NCBI GenBank assembly: GCA_020829485.1
Contig: JAIVFU010000191.1
Location: forward strand, 1-10,060
Length of the DNA: 10,060 nt
Source: Nostoc sp. CHAB 5834
GTDB taxonomy: Bacteria > Cyanobacteriota > Cyanobacteriia > Cyanobacteriales > Nostocaceae
Direction of reading: 5' to 3'
Shown: positions 1 to 6,600 of the stretch, piece after piece
How positions within the stretch are numbered: the stretch's first letter is position 1
Layout: every line of letters starts with the position of its first letter
Made by a program: the position numbers and the translations under genes
The notes under the pieces: model-generated
Seen by the model: only the letters and a program-made list of their open reading frames with translations
The model's database searches: none
Told to the model about the DNA's origin: nothing

Positions 1-125
1 GAATGTTGAGTTTCTTGCCCTCGATTCATGAGGCAGTGCGTTGGGCGGCTCCGCCGACTTGAAGCAACTGCCATCTCGCCGCCAAATCACAGATTATGGC
101 GGGAGCCTTCTCTCCGATTTAGGTA
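1..125. repeat. Structured interspersed repeat that interrupts vapC
   Basis: This GC-rich stretch is made of inverted repeats, unlike the AT-rich DNA around it. Seen: GGCGG-CT-CCGCC near 45-57, a GGCAGT / ACTGCC pair at the edges of 32-73, and CTCGCCGCC / GGCGGGAG around 75-104. A further perfect hairpin, AACCAC-TTT-GTGGTT (126-140), lies at the inner border. Sequences of this style are common between Nostoc genes, and short hypothetical proteins are often mis-called in them; that is from memory. It begins just where the toxin reading frame stops resembling a PIN domain, so I infer that it inserted into or replaced the rest of vapC. The left border lies outside the window. Confidence 0.5.
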
Positions 126-231
126 AACCACTTTGTGGTTCTTCTGAATCAATTGCGGCTTGGGCTTGACTCGATAACTGACTTGGATTATGGAGTAACC
201 AGAGCCAAACATGAGTATCTAACAAAATCAT
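94..231 (-). pseudogene. VapC-type PIN-domain toxin, truncated
   Basis: The frame opens with an ATG that overlaps the antitoxin stop codon by 4 bp (ATGA), the usual vapBC coupling. It starts MILLDTHVWLWLLHNPSQLS, a textbook PIN-domain beginning: a hydrophobic strand followed by the first metal-binding Asp (residue 5), then the Trp-rich helix. Resemblance continues to about residue 32 (AAIDSEEP), after which the frame runs through repeat sequence and stops at 45 residues. VapC toxins are normally about 125-140 residues with three or four acidic active-site residues; only the first is present here, so a ribonuclease is not expected. No continuation was found in the 93 bases beyond. A restored frame further left, outside the window, cannot be excluded. 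Confidence 0.7.
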
Positions 232-464
232 TCGCCCAAGGCTTCCCAAAGTTCCGGCATAGATTCGTCAAAATCTTCTGCAATCACAATCGGCATTCCC
301 CGCAATGGGTAGTGATGAGTAGAGGTTTGTTTTGCTTGCCAAGGCACAATGCGAGCAACTGGAATGCCATCACGAGTAACTACAACTTCGGTTTGAGTTG
401 CTGTCATCTCATCAAGTAGCGCTGTGAGGATGCTATCTGTATCTTGAATATTTAGGTACTTCAT
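228..464 (-). CDS. Type II antitoxin, Phd/YefM family (VapB partner)
   Basis: A 78-residue antitoxin of normal family length. The N-terminal part (about 1-45) has the Phd/YefM fold pattern: a helix, then the strand pair TEVVVTRDGIPVARIVP, which would dimerise and bind operator DNA. The C-terminal part (about 52-78: YPLRGMPIVIAEDFDESMPE) is the acidic tail that in this family wraps round a PIN toxin and blocks its active site. It is translationally coupled to the toxin frame (4-bp overlap). The ribosome binding site is poor (only GCGGG directly before ATG). An inverted repeat ATCGCTT/AAGCGAT sits 18-46 bp upstream and could be the autoregulatory operator. Because the toxin is broken, this may be an orphan antitoxin that still represses its own promoter or neutralises a related toxin elsewhere; that is inference. 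Confidence 0.85.
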   Translation of the reverse strand: MKYLNIQDTDSILTALLDEMTATQTEVVVTRDGIPVARIVPWQAKQTSTHHYPLRGMPIVIAEDFDESMPELWEALGE

Positions 465-481
465 CCCGCAAATTTTGTGCG

Positions 482-510
482 ATCGCTTTTACGCCTTAAT
501 TTTAAGCGAT
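482..510 (-). promoter_or_regulatory. Candidate antitoxin operator (inverted repeat)
   Basis: A perfect 7-bp inverted repeat, ATCGCTT (482-488) and AAGCGAT (504-510), separated by 15 bases, lies 18-46 bp upstream of the antitoxin start. Part of the left arm overlaps a HIP1 octamer (479-486), which could explain that arm by chance. Phd-type antitoxins bind palindromes in this position to repress their own operon. No clear -35/-10 pair was found. Confidence 0.3.
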
Positions 511-520
511 TCTTTGTGTA

Positions 521-567
521 AGGGACTGACAAATAAAAAAACATCCTAAATTTTCTTGTCAGTCCTT
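521..567. repeat. Inverted repeat between galE and the antitoxin gene
   Basis: The arms GGACTGACAA (523-532) and TTGTCAGTCC (556-565) pair perfectly over 10 bp, extended by one wobble and one A-T pair, around a 23-base A/T-rich loop. There is no T-run on either side, so it is not a standard terminator. The loop and arm wording resemble Nostoc interspersed repeats or insertion-sequence footprints; this is a resemblance only. Confidence 0.5.
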
Positions 568-630
568 AAGTGCTTTTCGTATCTACCCTTTCAGTCTGCC
601 TTCTTTGTAATCTGATTACTTGTATAAATG

Positions 631-652
631 GTGGGGGCAGCAATTCCCCCAC
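631..652 (-). terminator. Probable galE terminator hairpin
   Basis: GTGGGGG (631-637) pairs with CCCCCAC (646-652), a 7-bp GC stem with an 8-base loop, 24 bases after the galE stop codon in the direction of galE transcription. The tract after it on the minus strand is only moderately T-rich, so termination could be partial or the hairpin may act mainly as 3'-end protection. Confidence 0.45.
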
Positions 653-675
653 TGAATTTATTCTGAATTCTTCTT

Positions 676-1674
676 TTACTTATGTCGCTTTTGATGCCAC
701 TGCCACGCATGATCGACAATATCTTTGATGGATGGATACTGAGGTTTCCAGCCTAGAATTGTTCTGGCTTTCTCGCTTGCGCCAATGAGAATTGGGGGAT
801 CACCAGGACGGCGATCGCGTTCTTCTACTGGTATAGAAATTCTTGTCACCTGTTCGGCGGCAGCAATTACTTCTCTGACAGAGAAGCCACTACCATTGCC
901 CAAATTGAAAACTTCGCTATCGTTACCTTTTAATAAATATTCCAATCCCAAAATATGGGCATCTGCTAAATCGTTTACATGAATATAATCACGAATACAA
1001 GTACCATCGGGCGTAGGGTAATCAGTGCCGAAAATAGAGATGGATTCTCGTTTGCCTAAAGCTGTCATCAACACCAAGGGAATCAAATGGGTTTCTGGGT
1101 TGTGATCCTCGCCAAGTAAGCCACTGGGATTAGCACCAGCAGCATTAAAATAGCGGAAACGCACTGATTTAAAACCGTAAGCAACATCAAAATCAGAAAG
1201 AATCTTCTCTACCATTAGCTTTGTAGCGCCATAAGGATTAATCGGATTTTGGGGATGGTTTTCTGGAATGGGTACAAATTCTGGTACCCCGTAGGTGGCA
1301 CAAGTAGAAGAAAAGACAAATTTCTTCACAGATGCCGTCAGCATCGCTTCTAACAGAGTCAAAGTACCAACAACGTTATTGCGGTAATATTTAGCCGGGT
1401 CAGTCACCGATTCTCCTACGTAGGCATAAGCAGAAAAGTGCATCACAGCAGCAATATCGTGGGTTTTAAATAGATGATCTAGCAAGGCGCGATCGCCTGT
1501 ATCCCCTACTATTAGTTCTACCTGTAAAACCTTTTCTACCAAATCACGATGCCCATAGACCAGATTATCAAGTATGACAACGTTATAACCCGCTTGCTTC
1601 AGGGCAAGCACCGTATGAGAACCAATATATCCAGCTCCCCCCGTGACCAAAATGGTAGGCTTTCCAGGCGACAT
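676..1674 (-). CDS. galE: UDP-glucose 4-epimerase
   Basis: Interconverts UDP-glucose and UDP-galactose in the cytoplasm, feeding galactose into polysaccharide and glycolipid synthesis. At 332 residues it is full length for the short-chain dehydrogenase-type GalE. Seen: NAD-binding glycine motif TGGAGYIGSH (residues 11-20), catalytic Ser/Thr in FSSTCATYG (121-129), Tyr148 and Lys152 of YxxxK (NPYGATK), the RYFNAAG segment (174-180) and RDYIHVNDLADAH (228-240), all GalE hallmarks. At the position matching E. coli gatekeeper Tyr299 this protein has Leu296 (from memory, unaligned by computer), so N-acetylated substrates might be tolerated. The start is backed by AAGGA six bases before ATG. It is monocistronic as far as visible. 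A family member specialised for another UDP-sugar remains possible. Confidence 0.95.
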   Translation of the reverse strand: MSPGKPTILVTGGAGYIGSHTVLALKQAGYNVVILDNLVYGHRDLVEKVLQVELIVGDTGDRALLDHLFKTHDIAAVMHFSAYAYVGESVTDPAKYYRNNVVGTLTLLEAMLTASVKKFVFSSTCATYGVPEFVPIPENHPQNPINPYGATKLMVEKILSDFDVAYGFKSVRFRYFNAAGANPSGLLGEDHNPETHLIPLVLMTALGKRESISIFGTDYPTPDGTCIRDYIHVNDLADAHILGLEYLLKGNDSEVFNLGNGSGFSVREVIAAAEQVTRISIPVEERDRRPGDPPILIGASEKARTILGWKPQYPSIKDIVDHAWQWHQKRHK

Positions 1675-2102
1675 AGTTTTTCCTTTTGAGTCGATTACTC
1701 GCTTAATTTAGTTTACCGGTACTATATTACTCTTCTAGAAAATTATAAATAATAGACGCAGTGGCAAAAAATTGCACTAAAATCACTACGACGGTAGTCT
1801 TTGGGTGTGAGGTTTGAGATATCTTAAGTCAAACGGTGCGATTACAATTTGGCAATAAAATAAATCCATTTCCCGAAACCTCTAGGTTGGCCCTTACGGG
1901 TGACGCTCCTAGCGTCGCTAAAGCTAAGAAGTCGCTAGTTGTTTTATCCAGGGAAATTATGCACGGTAGTTCCTTTTGGGGAGCCACTACGTTCATTACT
2001 GGGGTTCCCCTGGTTGAAGAAGTGGCGTGGAAACCCCAATTAAAGCGGGACTGCCTCACCACCACACTGGCTCACTGCACCAGAAAATTTGAGAGTTAAT
2101 CT
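1675..2102. other. Intergenic spacer between galE and the membrane protein gene
   Basis: This divergent spacer of 428 bp has two parts. Bases 1675-1800 are AT-rich and should hold the galE promoter on the minus strand (a TAATAT at 1724-1729 could be its -10; no good -35 seen). Bases about 1858-2090 are repeat sequence, described separately. The two overlapping open frames here (1829-2065 minus, 1836-2099 plus) read through hairpin repeats and are not believable genes. Confidence 0.5.
1858..2090. repeat. Composite hairpin repeat, Nostocales type
   Basis: A GC-richer block built from palindromes: GACGCT-CCT-AGCGTC (1902-1916); GCCACT (1983-1988) with AGTGGC (2021-2026), enclosing the palindrome GGGGTTCCCC (2001-2010); then GACTGCCTCACC and GGCTCACTGCACC modules. 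These modules recall interspersed repeats common in Nostoc/Anabaena intergenic DNA, where they are often mis-annotated as small proteins. Borders are approximate. It ends about 12 bases before the next start codon, so it may lie in that gene's untranslated leader. Confidence 0.5.
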
Positions 2103-2759
2103 ATGTTTCCATTGTTAAGCCGGGTACTGCTGTGGCTGCTGATTGGCACTATCGTATATTCTCTGTTCCAGCGATTTTATCCCTCTGGAACTTTTGTCGG
2201 GCGATCAATCTTAGTCGTTATCTTGATAATCGTAGCCCTATCATTTCTTAACCCCACTGAACCTGCTGTAGCGTCGTTGTGGAGGATGCTGTCTTTTCCA
2301 CTCAAGCCTCTAGGAGCCTCTGTTTTTCTGATGATTCTTGCAGCTCAGAAAATCAAAGGAGGTGGGATAGAGAAACCAGGAGGATACTTGATAGGTTGGG
2401 CACTGACGATTTTGCTGTTGGCAAGTACACCAGTAGTCGCCTATTTCCTTAATAGAACACCTCTAAGAGCAATGGTAGGTGAAACCTATGTAGCAACTGC
2501 TGCACCAACATCTGGAACACTGGTGGCATTAGGACAACAAACCACCGCACTGGGCATCTCAGATGTGACCGGGAATAGCATTCTTTCTTATAATTTGAGA
2601 ATGCCTCCCTACCTATTACAAGCAAGTTCTCAAGCTACTCGCACAGGCGGTTTACAACTTGAAGACTTTGTACCAAATGCGACAACGTTGCAAAATACAA
2701 CAACAACTTGGGAAAATTATCTCGCTTACATTTACAACTTCTTGCGTGTTCAACGGTAA
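2103..2759 (+). CDS. Four-helix membrane protein, possibly a truncated YdcF/ElyC-like protein
   Basis: A 218-residue inner-membrane protein of unassigned function. Hydrophobic segments lie at about residues 5-23, 33-50, 64-82 and 95-116, joined by short loops; the last hundred residues are polar and Thr/Asn-rich. The arrangement of the first 116 residues resembles the membrane anchor of cyanobacterial YdcF/ElyC/SanA (DUF218) proteins. The string TLVALGQQTT (about 139-148) sits where the first strand of the DUF218 domain would start, but the rest of that domain is not recognisable, so this could be a truncated or diverged relative. The start is constrained by an in-frame stop at 2097-2099; the ribosome binding site is weak (GAGAG). 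It does not overlap its neighbours and is followed by a hairpin repeat, which suggests a single-gene transcript. The family call is a guess from memory. Confidence 0.65.
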   Translation: MFPLLSRVLLWLLIGTIVYSLFQRFYPSGTFVGRSILVVILIIVALSFLNPTEPAVASLWRMLSFPLKPLGASVFLMILAAQKIKGGGIEKPGGYLIGWALTILLLASTPVVAYFLNRTPLRAMVGETYVATAAPTSGTLVALGQQTTALGISDVTGNSILSYNLRMPPYLLQASSQATRTGGLQLEDFVPNATTLQNTTTTWENYLAYIYNFLRVQR

Positions 2760-2781
2760 CAAGGCAAGGCAACAATACTTG

Positions 2782-2836
2782 GTTCGTAGTCAGCGCTTGA
2801 GCGCTCAAACCAAGGACTAAATTCCTGACTACGAAC
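2782..2836. repeat. Hairpin repeat ending in CTGACTACGAAC
   Basis: GTTCGTAGTCAG (2782-2793) is the exact reverse complement of CTGACTACGAAC (2825-2836). Inside is a perfect 12-bp palindrome TTGAGCGCTCAA (2797-2808) and two copies of AGCGCT. The outer arms share the GTTCGTAGT/ACTACGAAC edge with the hairpin at 9664-9717, so both probably belong to one dispersed family. It lies 23 bases after the membrane protein stop and could also act as its transcript end, although no T-run follows. Confidence 0.7.
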
Positions 2837-2921
2837 TTATTCACCCATTAAAGTTGGTGTGGTGGACTACTAGTACCGAATGGCAATAACTATCCAGTTG
2901 AAAGAGGTAACAAAAGCTGAA

Positions 2922-2951
2922 TTGACAAGCGATATTCCCTCTACATAGCTG
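2922..2951 (+). promoter_or_regulatory. Possible promoter of the ABC exporter gene
   Basis: A perfect consensus -35 TTGACA (2922-2927) is followed after 18 bases by a poor -10 (TAGCTG, 2946-2951), 53 bases before the ATG. A better -10 at this spacing was not seen, so the call is weak. Confidence 0.25.
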
Positions 2952-3003
2952 TATTCTTGGACTAGCAGTTAATCTAGGATGATAAAGTTGCAAAATTGCT
3001 TTA

Positions 3004-4755
3004 ATGGCAAAATCTCGACGAATCGCTAAACTCACTGCTTATCTACGTCCCCATTGGCGGGAGGCGTCTTTAGGCATTCTCGCTTTGTTGTCTGTCAATG
3101 CACTGCGTGTTTATATCACTTTGTTGATTCGTGCTGGTGTTGACAAACTCTCAACAACCTTCATCTTGAACCAAATACTACATTACGTAGTAATCATTGT
3201 CTTGCTCAGTTCGGCGATGTGGCTAATGCGGATGGCATCACGCATTTGGCTATTTGGGGTGGGGCGTCAGGTAGAATTTGACCTGAAACAACGGATTTTT
3301 GAACACTTACTCAAGCTGGAGCCGGCTTATTTTGCTAGTAATACTGCTGGCGATTTGATTAATCGGGCTACCAGTGATGTGGACAATATCAAGCGGTTGT
3401 TGGGTTTTGCAGTCTTGAGTTTGGCAAATACGGTGTTTGCCTACGCCCTTACACTGCCAGTAATGCTGGCGATTAGTGTGGATCTCACACTAGCCTCTTT
3501 GGCAGTGTACCCTTTTATGCTCTTGTTAGTGAGTCTGTTTAGTAATCGCTTACGCAAACAACAAGCAGCAGTCCAAGAGCAACTCTCTGACATCAGCGAA
3601 CTCATCCAAGAGGATATTAGTGGCATTGCCTTAATTAAAATCTATGCCCAAGAAGCAAACGAGCGTCGAGCCTTCGCCAAGAAAAATCAGCAGCTATTGA
3701 CTGCTAACCTGGAACTGGCAAAAATCCGAAATACACTATTTCCGCTAATTGGCGGGTTAGCTAATATCAGTTCACTGGTAATCATCTGGCTAGGGGCGGC
3801 GCGAATGTCTTCTGGAACCCTTCAGGTTGGCGACTTTGTAGCACTGTTAATTTTTGTAGAGGGTCTAGTTTTCCCCACCGCCCTTTTAGGATTCACAATT
3901 ACTGTCTACCAACGGGGTGAAGTTAGTATCGATAGGCTTGAATCTATTCTCTCTGTCACACCAAAAATTCAAGACACACCCGATGCCATACATCTACCAG
4001 TGGCTGAACTTAAAGGGGAAGTGACAGCTAAAAATCTCACCTATACTTACCCTGGTTCCGCTACTCCATCTCTAGAAAATATTAACTTTACCATTGCTCC
4101 CGGAGAAACCGTGGCCATTGTTGGGGCAATTGGTTCGGGAAAATCCACTTTGGCAAATGCTTTGCCGCGCTTATTGGATATTGAATCAGGACAATTGTTT
4201 TTAGATGAAGTGGATATTACTAAGATAGCTTTGGGAGATTTGCGAGGTGCGATCGCCTACGTTCCTCAAGATAGTTTTCTATTTAGCACTACAATCAAAA
4301 ATAATATCCGCTACGGTGATCCACTTAGCGAACAAGAGCAGATAGAATCTGTCGCTAAACTTGCCCAAATTGAATCAGAAATTAACAATTTTCCCCAGCA
4401 ATACGAAACCCTTGTTGGTGAACGCGGTATTACTCTTTCTGGCGGTCAACGACAACGTACTGCCTTAGCTAGGGCTATGCTGGTCAATGCTCCAGTATTA
4501 ATTTTGGATGATGCCCTCTCTAGTGTGGATAATCAAACAGCCACGCAAATCCTTAAAAATCTCTCTGGTGGTAGTATACGCAAAACAGTAATTTTCATTA
4601 CGCATCAATTATCTGCGGCGGCGGCGGCTGACCGAATTTTTGTGATGGAAAAGGGAAAAATTGTCGAGATAGGCAATCACTTACAGCTGTTAGAACAAAA
4701 GGGTTTATATAGAACTTTGTGGAGCCAGCATCAAGTTGAAGAATTACTCCAGTGA
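3004..4755 (+). CDS. ABC exporter half-transporter (MdlA/BmrC type, degenerate ATPase site)
   Basis: A 583-residue fused membrane domain and ATPase, the normal length of a half-exporter. The membrane domain spans about 1-310 with six hydrophobic segments (about 21-43, 56-78, 133-157, 160-181, 246-267, 275-300). The nucleotide-binding domain spans about 335-570: Walker A GAIGSGKST (374-382), Q-loop Gln422, signature LSGGQ (478-482), Walker B VLILDD (Asp502-Asp503), D-loop SSVD (506-509), H-loop His534. Position 503, normally the catalytic Glu, is Asp. This is the pattern of the degenerate half of heterodimeric exporters (TM287, BmrC/YheI, MdlA types), and the N-terminal wording fits that group. 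It would then need a partner with an intact Glu; none is in the window. The substrate (drug or lipid) is unknown. The start is fixed by an in-frame stop at 2983-2985; no good ribosome binding site is seen. An alanine run encoded by GCG repeats follows the H-loop. Confidence 0.93.
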   Translation: MAKSRRIAKLTAYLRPHWREASLGILALLSVNALRVYITLLIRAGVDKLSTTFILNQILHYVVIIVLLSSAMWLMRMASRIWLFGVGRQVEFDLKQRIFEHLLKLEPAYFASNTAGDLINRATSDVDNIKRLLGFAVLSLANTVFAYALTLPVMLAISVDLTLASLAVYPFMLLLVSLFSNRLRKQQAAVQEQLSDISELIQEDISGIALIKIYAQEANERRAFAKKNQQLLTANLELAKIRNTLFPLIGGLANISSLVIIWLGAARMSSGTLQVGDFVALLIFVEGLVFPTALLGFTITVYQRGEVSIDRLESILSVTPKIQDTPDAIHLPVAELKGEVTAKNLTYTYPGSATPSLENINFTIAPGETVAIVGAIGSGKSTLANALPRLLDIESGQLFLDEVDITKIALGDLRGAIAYVPQDSFLFSTTIKNNIRYGDPLSEQEQIESVAKLAQIESEINNFPQQYETLVGERGITLSGGQRQRTALARAMLVNAPVLILDDALSSVDNQTATQILKNLSGGSIRKTVIFITHQLSAAAAADRIFVMEKGKIVEIGNHLQLLEQKGLYRTLWSQHQVEELLQ

Positions 4756-4865
4756 ACTACCCCGCCGTAAGACTCAAGGGGCTTCCCAATTCATCGGGAA
4801 TAGCCATCAATTACTTCGTAATTTTTTTGGTCTTACATTCCCTCCAAAGGCAGGAGTCCTGGTTC
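4753..4865 (-). mobile_element. Possible IS200/IS605-type end remnant
   Basis: Read on the minus strand, the sequence next to the ABC gene stop codon is GGCGGGGTAGTTCA, preceded by GAAGCCCC. This pairing of a GC hairpin foot with GGGGTAGTTCA resembles the right ends of cyanobacterial IS200/IS605 elements carrying tnpB. No transposase frame survives upstream (minus strand); only a short frame of about 30 codons with no clear identity is present. The hairpin is imperfect (CCCC at 4760-4763, GGGG at 4778-4781). The ABC gene's TGA (4753-4755) lies at the edge. This is recognition from memory, so confidence is low. Confidence 0.3.
4809..4828 (+). terminator. Candidate terminator of the ABC exporter gene
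   Basis: AATTAC (4809-4814) and GTAATT (4818-4823) form a 6-bp stem with loop TTC, running into a T7 tract (4822-4828), 54 bases after the stop codon. The stem has only one G-C pair and is weak, but the T-run and position fit an intrinsic terminator. Confidence 0.4.
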
Positions 4866-5034
4866 CCAAAACCCAAATCTTTTTCTTGCAACATATACCT
4901 GAAAACTAATGGTTTTCGCTTATGGCATTGATGGTCAAGAAAATTTTTAGTTTACCAGAAAATTTTGGAGATTCGTCATACATCCAGAATTTGTTTATTG
5001 CATAAGCAAAAAATCAATTCCAGATGCAATCCTC

Positions 5035-5070
5035 GTTAAGTTGACATCAAAGGGCTGCCGTGCCCTTACC
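5035..5070 (+). repeat. Dispersed repeat, copy 1 (TTAAGTTGA ... GTGCCCTTAC)
   Basis: It begins GTTAAGTTGACATC and ends TGCCGTGCCCTTAC. The same start and end, with a slightly longer middle, recur at 6601-6636 (inverted) and 6885-6920 (direct). Three related copies within 2 kb, in different spacers, indicate a mobile or amplified non-coding repeat. Confidence 0.6.
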
Positions 5071-5141
5071 GATGCACCTCATATAAACGAGAACCGCTAT
5101 ATTGTCATTTTAATCGGTAAATTCCTAGAAATCCCTTTAAA

Positions 5142-5163
5142 GCTTGAGTAATATTGCTCAAGC
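5142..5163 (+). promoter_or_regulatory. Hairpin in the egtD leader region
   Basis: GCTTGAG (5142-5148) pairs with CTCAAGC (5157-5163); the loop can zip further (T-G, A-T, A-T), leaving a tiny apex. A T-rich but interrupted tract follows. It lies 92 bases before the egtD start. It could be a leader stem-loop, an attenuator or the terminator of something upstream; the sequence does not decide. Confidence 0.4.
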
Positions 5164-5255
5164 ATGATTTTATTAGCTATGGCTATGTGTTTCACTAATT
5201 AGAGTAAGGGTTTGGCATCACAGATAACCTATTACGCCAAGCATACGGAGGTTTA

Positions 5256-6287
5256 ATGTCGATATCTAAAGCTGTCAACAGGAACGTTACTCAAAATACC
5301 GTTGAAAAACGCTTGCAGATACAGCGTTTGGTAGGAGCAACTCAAATAGTTGCTTCTACTACTGGGAGTGATGTAATCAAGGGATTAACTCAAACATCTA
5401 AATCTCTACCCCCCTGTTACTTTTATGATGACCGTGGTTCTGAGCTATTTGAGCAAATCTGTGATTTACCAGAATATTATCTCACACGCACAGAAACGAC
5501 GATTTTACAGCAGTATGCTAGCGAAATTGCTAAGATAACTGGCGCTTGTGAATTAGTAGAACTTGGCAGTGGCAGTTCTACTAAAACCCGCATTTTACTA
5601 AATGCCTACCAGCAGCTAGACTATCCCCTGCACTACTTACCAATTGATGTGTCTACAGGTATCTTGGAAAGTAGCGCCAAGCAGTTATTAAGAGACTATC
5701 CCTTACTGCAAGTTTATGCTTTAGCCGGAACCTATGAATTAGCCCTTGCAAAACTCCTACCGACGCAATTACCCAGCAGGATGATTTGTTTTATTGGTAG
5801 TAGCTTAGGTAATTTTACACCTAATGAGTGTGATGTATTCTTCTCTCAGATTACACAAGCCCTACAAGTAGGCGAGTATTTCTTGTTGGGGATAGATTTA
5901 CGAAAGCCGAAACAGATTTTGGAACCAGCTTATAACGATAGCCAGGGAGTGACGGCAGCATTTAACCTCAATATGCTGGAGCATTTAAATCAACGGTTTG
6001 AGGGAAATTTTGACACCACCCAGTTTGAACACTGGGCATTTTACAATGAAAGTGAGCATCAAATAGAAATGCATTTACGCAGCCTGCGATCGCAAATTGT
6101 AGAATTATGCGCTCTTAACCTCAAGGTTAATTTTGCACTAGGTGAGACTATCCTCACCGAAATTTCCCGGAAATTTGACCTCAATACTATCAAGCAGCAA
6201 CTCACCGCACAGGGTTTATTACCTCTCCAAGTGTGGACACATCCAAATCAATGGTTTGGTTTATTGCTCTGTCAGCTGCAAGCATAA
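5256..6287 (+). CDS. egtD: L-histidine N-alpha-methyltransferase, ergothioneine biosynthesis
   Basis: EgtD transfers three methyl groups from S-adenosylmethionine to the alpha-amino group of histidine, giving hercynine, the first step to the thiol antioxidant ergothioneine; cytoplasmic. At 343 residues it is full length. Seen: family block YFYDDRGSELFEQICDLPEY (55-74), SAM-binding ELGSGSSTKTRILL (102-115), FIGSSLGNF (179-187), DLRKP, YNDSQGVTAAFN, and TEISRKF (301-307). The histidine-binding residues remembered from M. tuberculosis EgtD (Asn166, Tyr206, Glu282, Ser284) fall at Asn186, Tyr226, Glu302 and Ser304 here, a constant offset of 20, which supports true EgtD activity. The start is set by GGAGG four bases before ATG. 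The usual partner egtB (hercynine sulphoxide synthase) is not adjacent in this window, so the gene stands alone. A paralogue with another amine substrate is less likely. Confidence 0.95.
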   Translation: MSISKAVNRNVTQNTVEKRLQIQRLVGATQIVASTTGSDVIKGLTQTSKSLPPCYFYDDRGSELFEQICDLPEYYLTRTETTILQQYASEIAKITGACELVELGSGSSTKTRILLNAYQQLDYPLHYLPIDVSTGILESSAKQLLRDYPLLQVYALAGTYELALAKLLPTQLPSRMICFIGSSLGNFTPNECDVFFSQITQALQVGEYFLLGIDLRKPKQILEPAYNDSQGVTAAFNLNMLEHLNQRFEGNFDTTQFEHWAFYNESEHQIEMHLRSLRSQIVELCALNLKVNFALGETILTEISRKFDLNTIKQQLTAQGLLPLQVWTHPNQWFGLLLCQLQA

Positions 6288-6329
6288 AGCAAATCAGAGT
6301 CCAATAAACATCTCCGAAAATGAATTGTT

Positions 6330-6352
6330 TTGACGTTGCATTGCAACGTCAA
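6330..6352 (+). terminator. Probable egtD 3' hairpin
   Basis: TTGACGTTGC (6330-6339) pairs perfectly with GCAACGTCAA (6343-6352) around a 3-base loop, 42 bases after the egtD stop. A strong 10-bp stem at this place suggests a transcript end, but no T-run follows, so it may instead be a repeat or mRNA-stabilising hairpin. Confidence 0.45.
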
Positions 6353-6600
6353 GACAAGGGTTTCAGGTAAAGCATAATTAATTTCTGGAGATGTCTAATA
6401 TAGATTTAACAAAAACAGCCCCAACGCTATATTACCAGTATTTTGGCTGTTGGATTTTACCAGAGTTTCAGGTTGAGATGGAATAATGATAAAAGCCGAG
6501 CTTGTCCCTAATACCAGTATTAGCAGATTAAAAATATATTTATAACTTACGCATTGACAAGAAATACCAAATATGTGTCAAGGTTAAAAACTATATCTTT

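Larger units (their letters stand above)
4756..5255. other. 500-bp spacer between the ABC gene and egtD
   Basis: No coding frame is credible here. In order it holds the possible insertion-sequence end and AT-rich terminator (to about 4865), an AT-rich stretch with nothing recognisable (about 4870-5030), one copy of a dispersed repeat (5035-5070), a weak promoter candidate TTGTCA-18-TAGAAA (5102-5131), a hairpin (5142-5163), and the egtD ribosome binding site GGAGG (5247-5251). Confidence 0.6.

Noticed and set aside
135..419. 94-codon plus-strand frame
   Set aside because: Antisense shadow of the antitoxin and vapC fragment, which have clear family features in the minus strand.
1829..2099. 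Overlapping open frames on both strands (78 and 87 codons)
   Set aside because: Both read through hairpin repeat modules, lack ribosome binding sites, and their translations follow the repeats rather than any protein family.
4615..4629. GCG trinucleotide run within the ABC gene
   Set aside because: Encodes a short alanine run after the H-loop in an intact frame; no sign of frameshift or phase variation.
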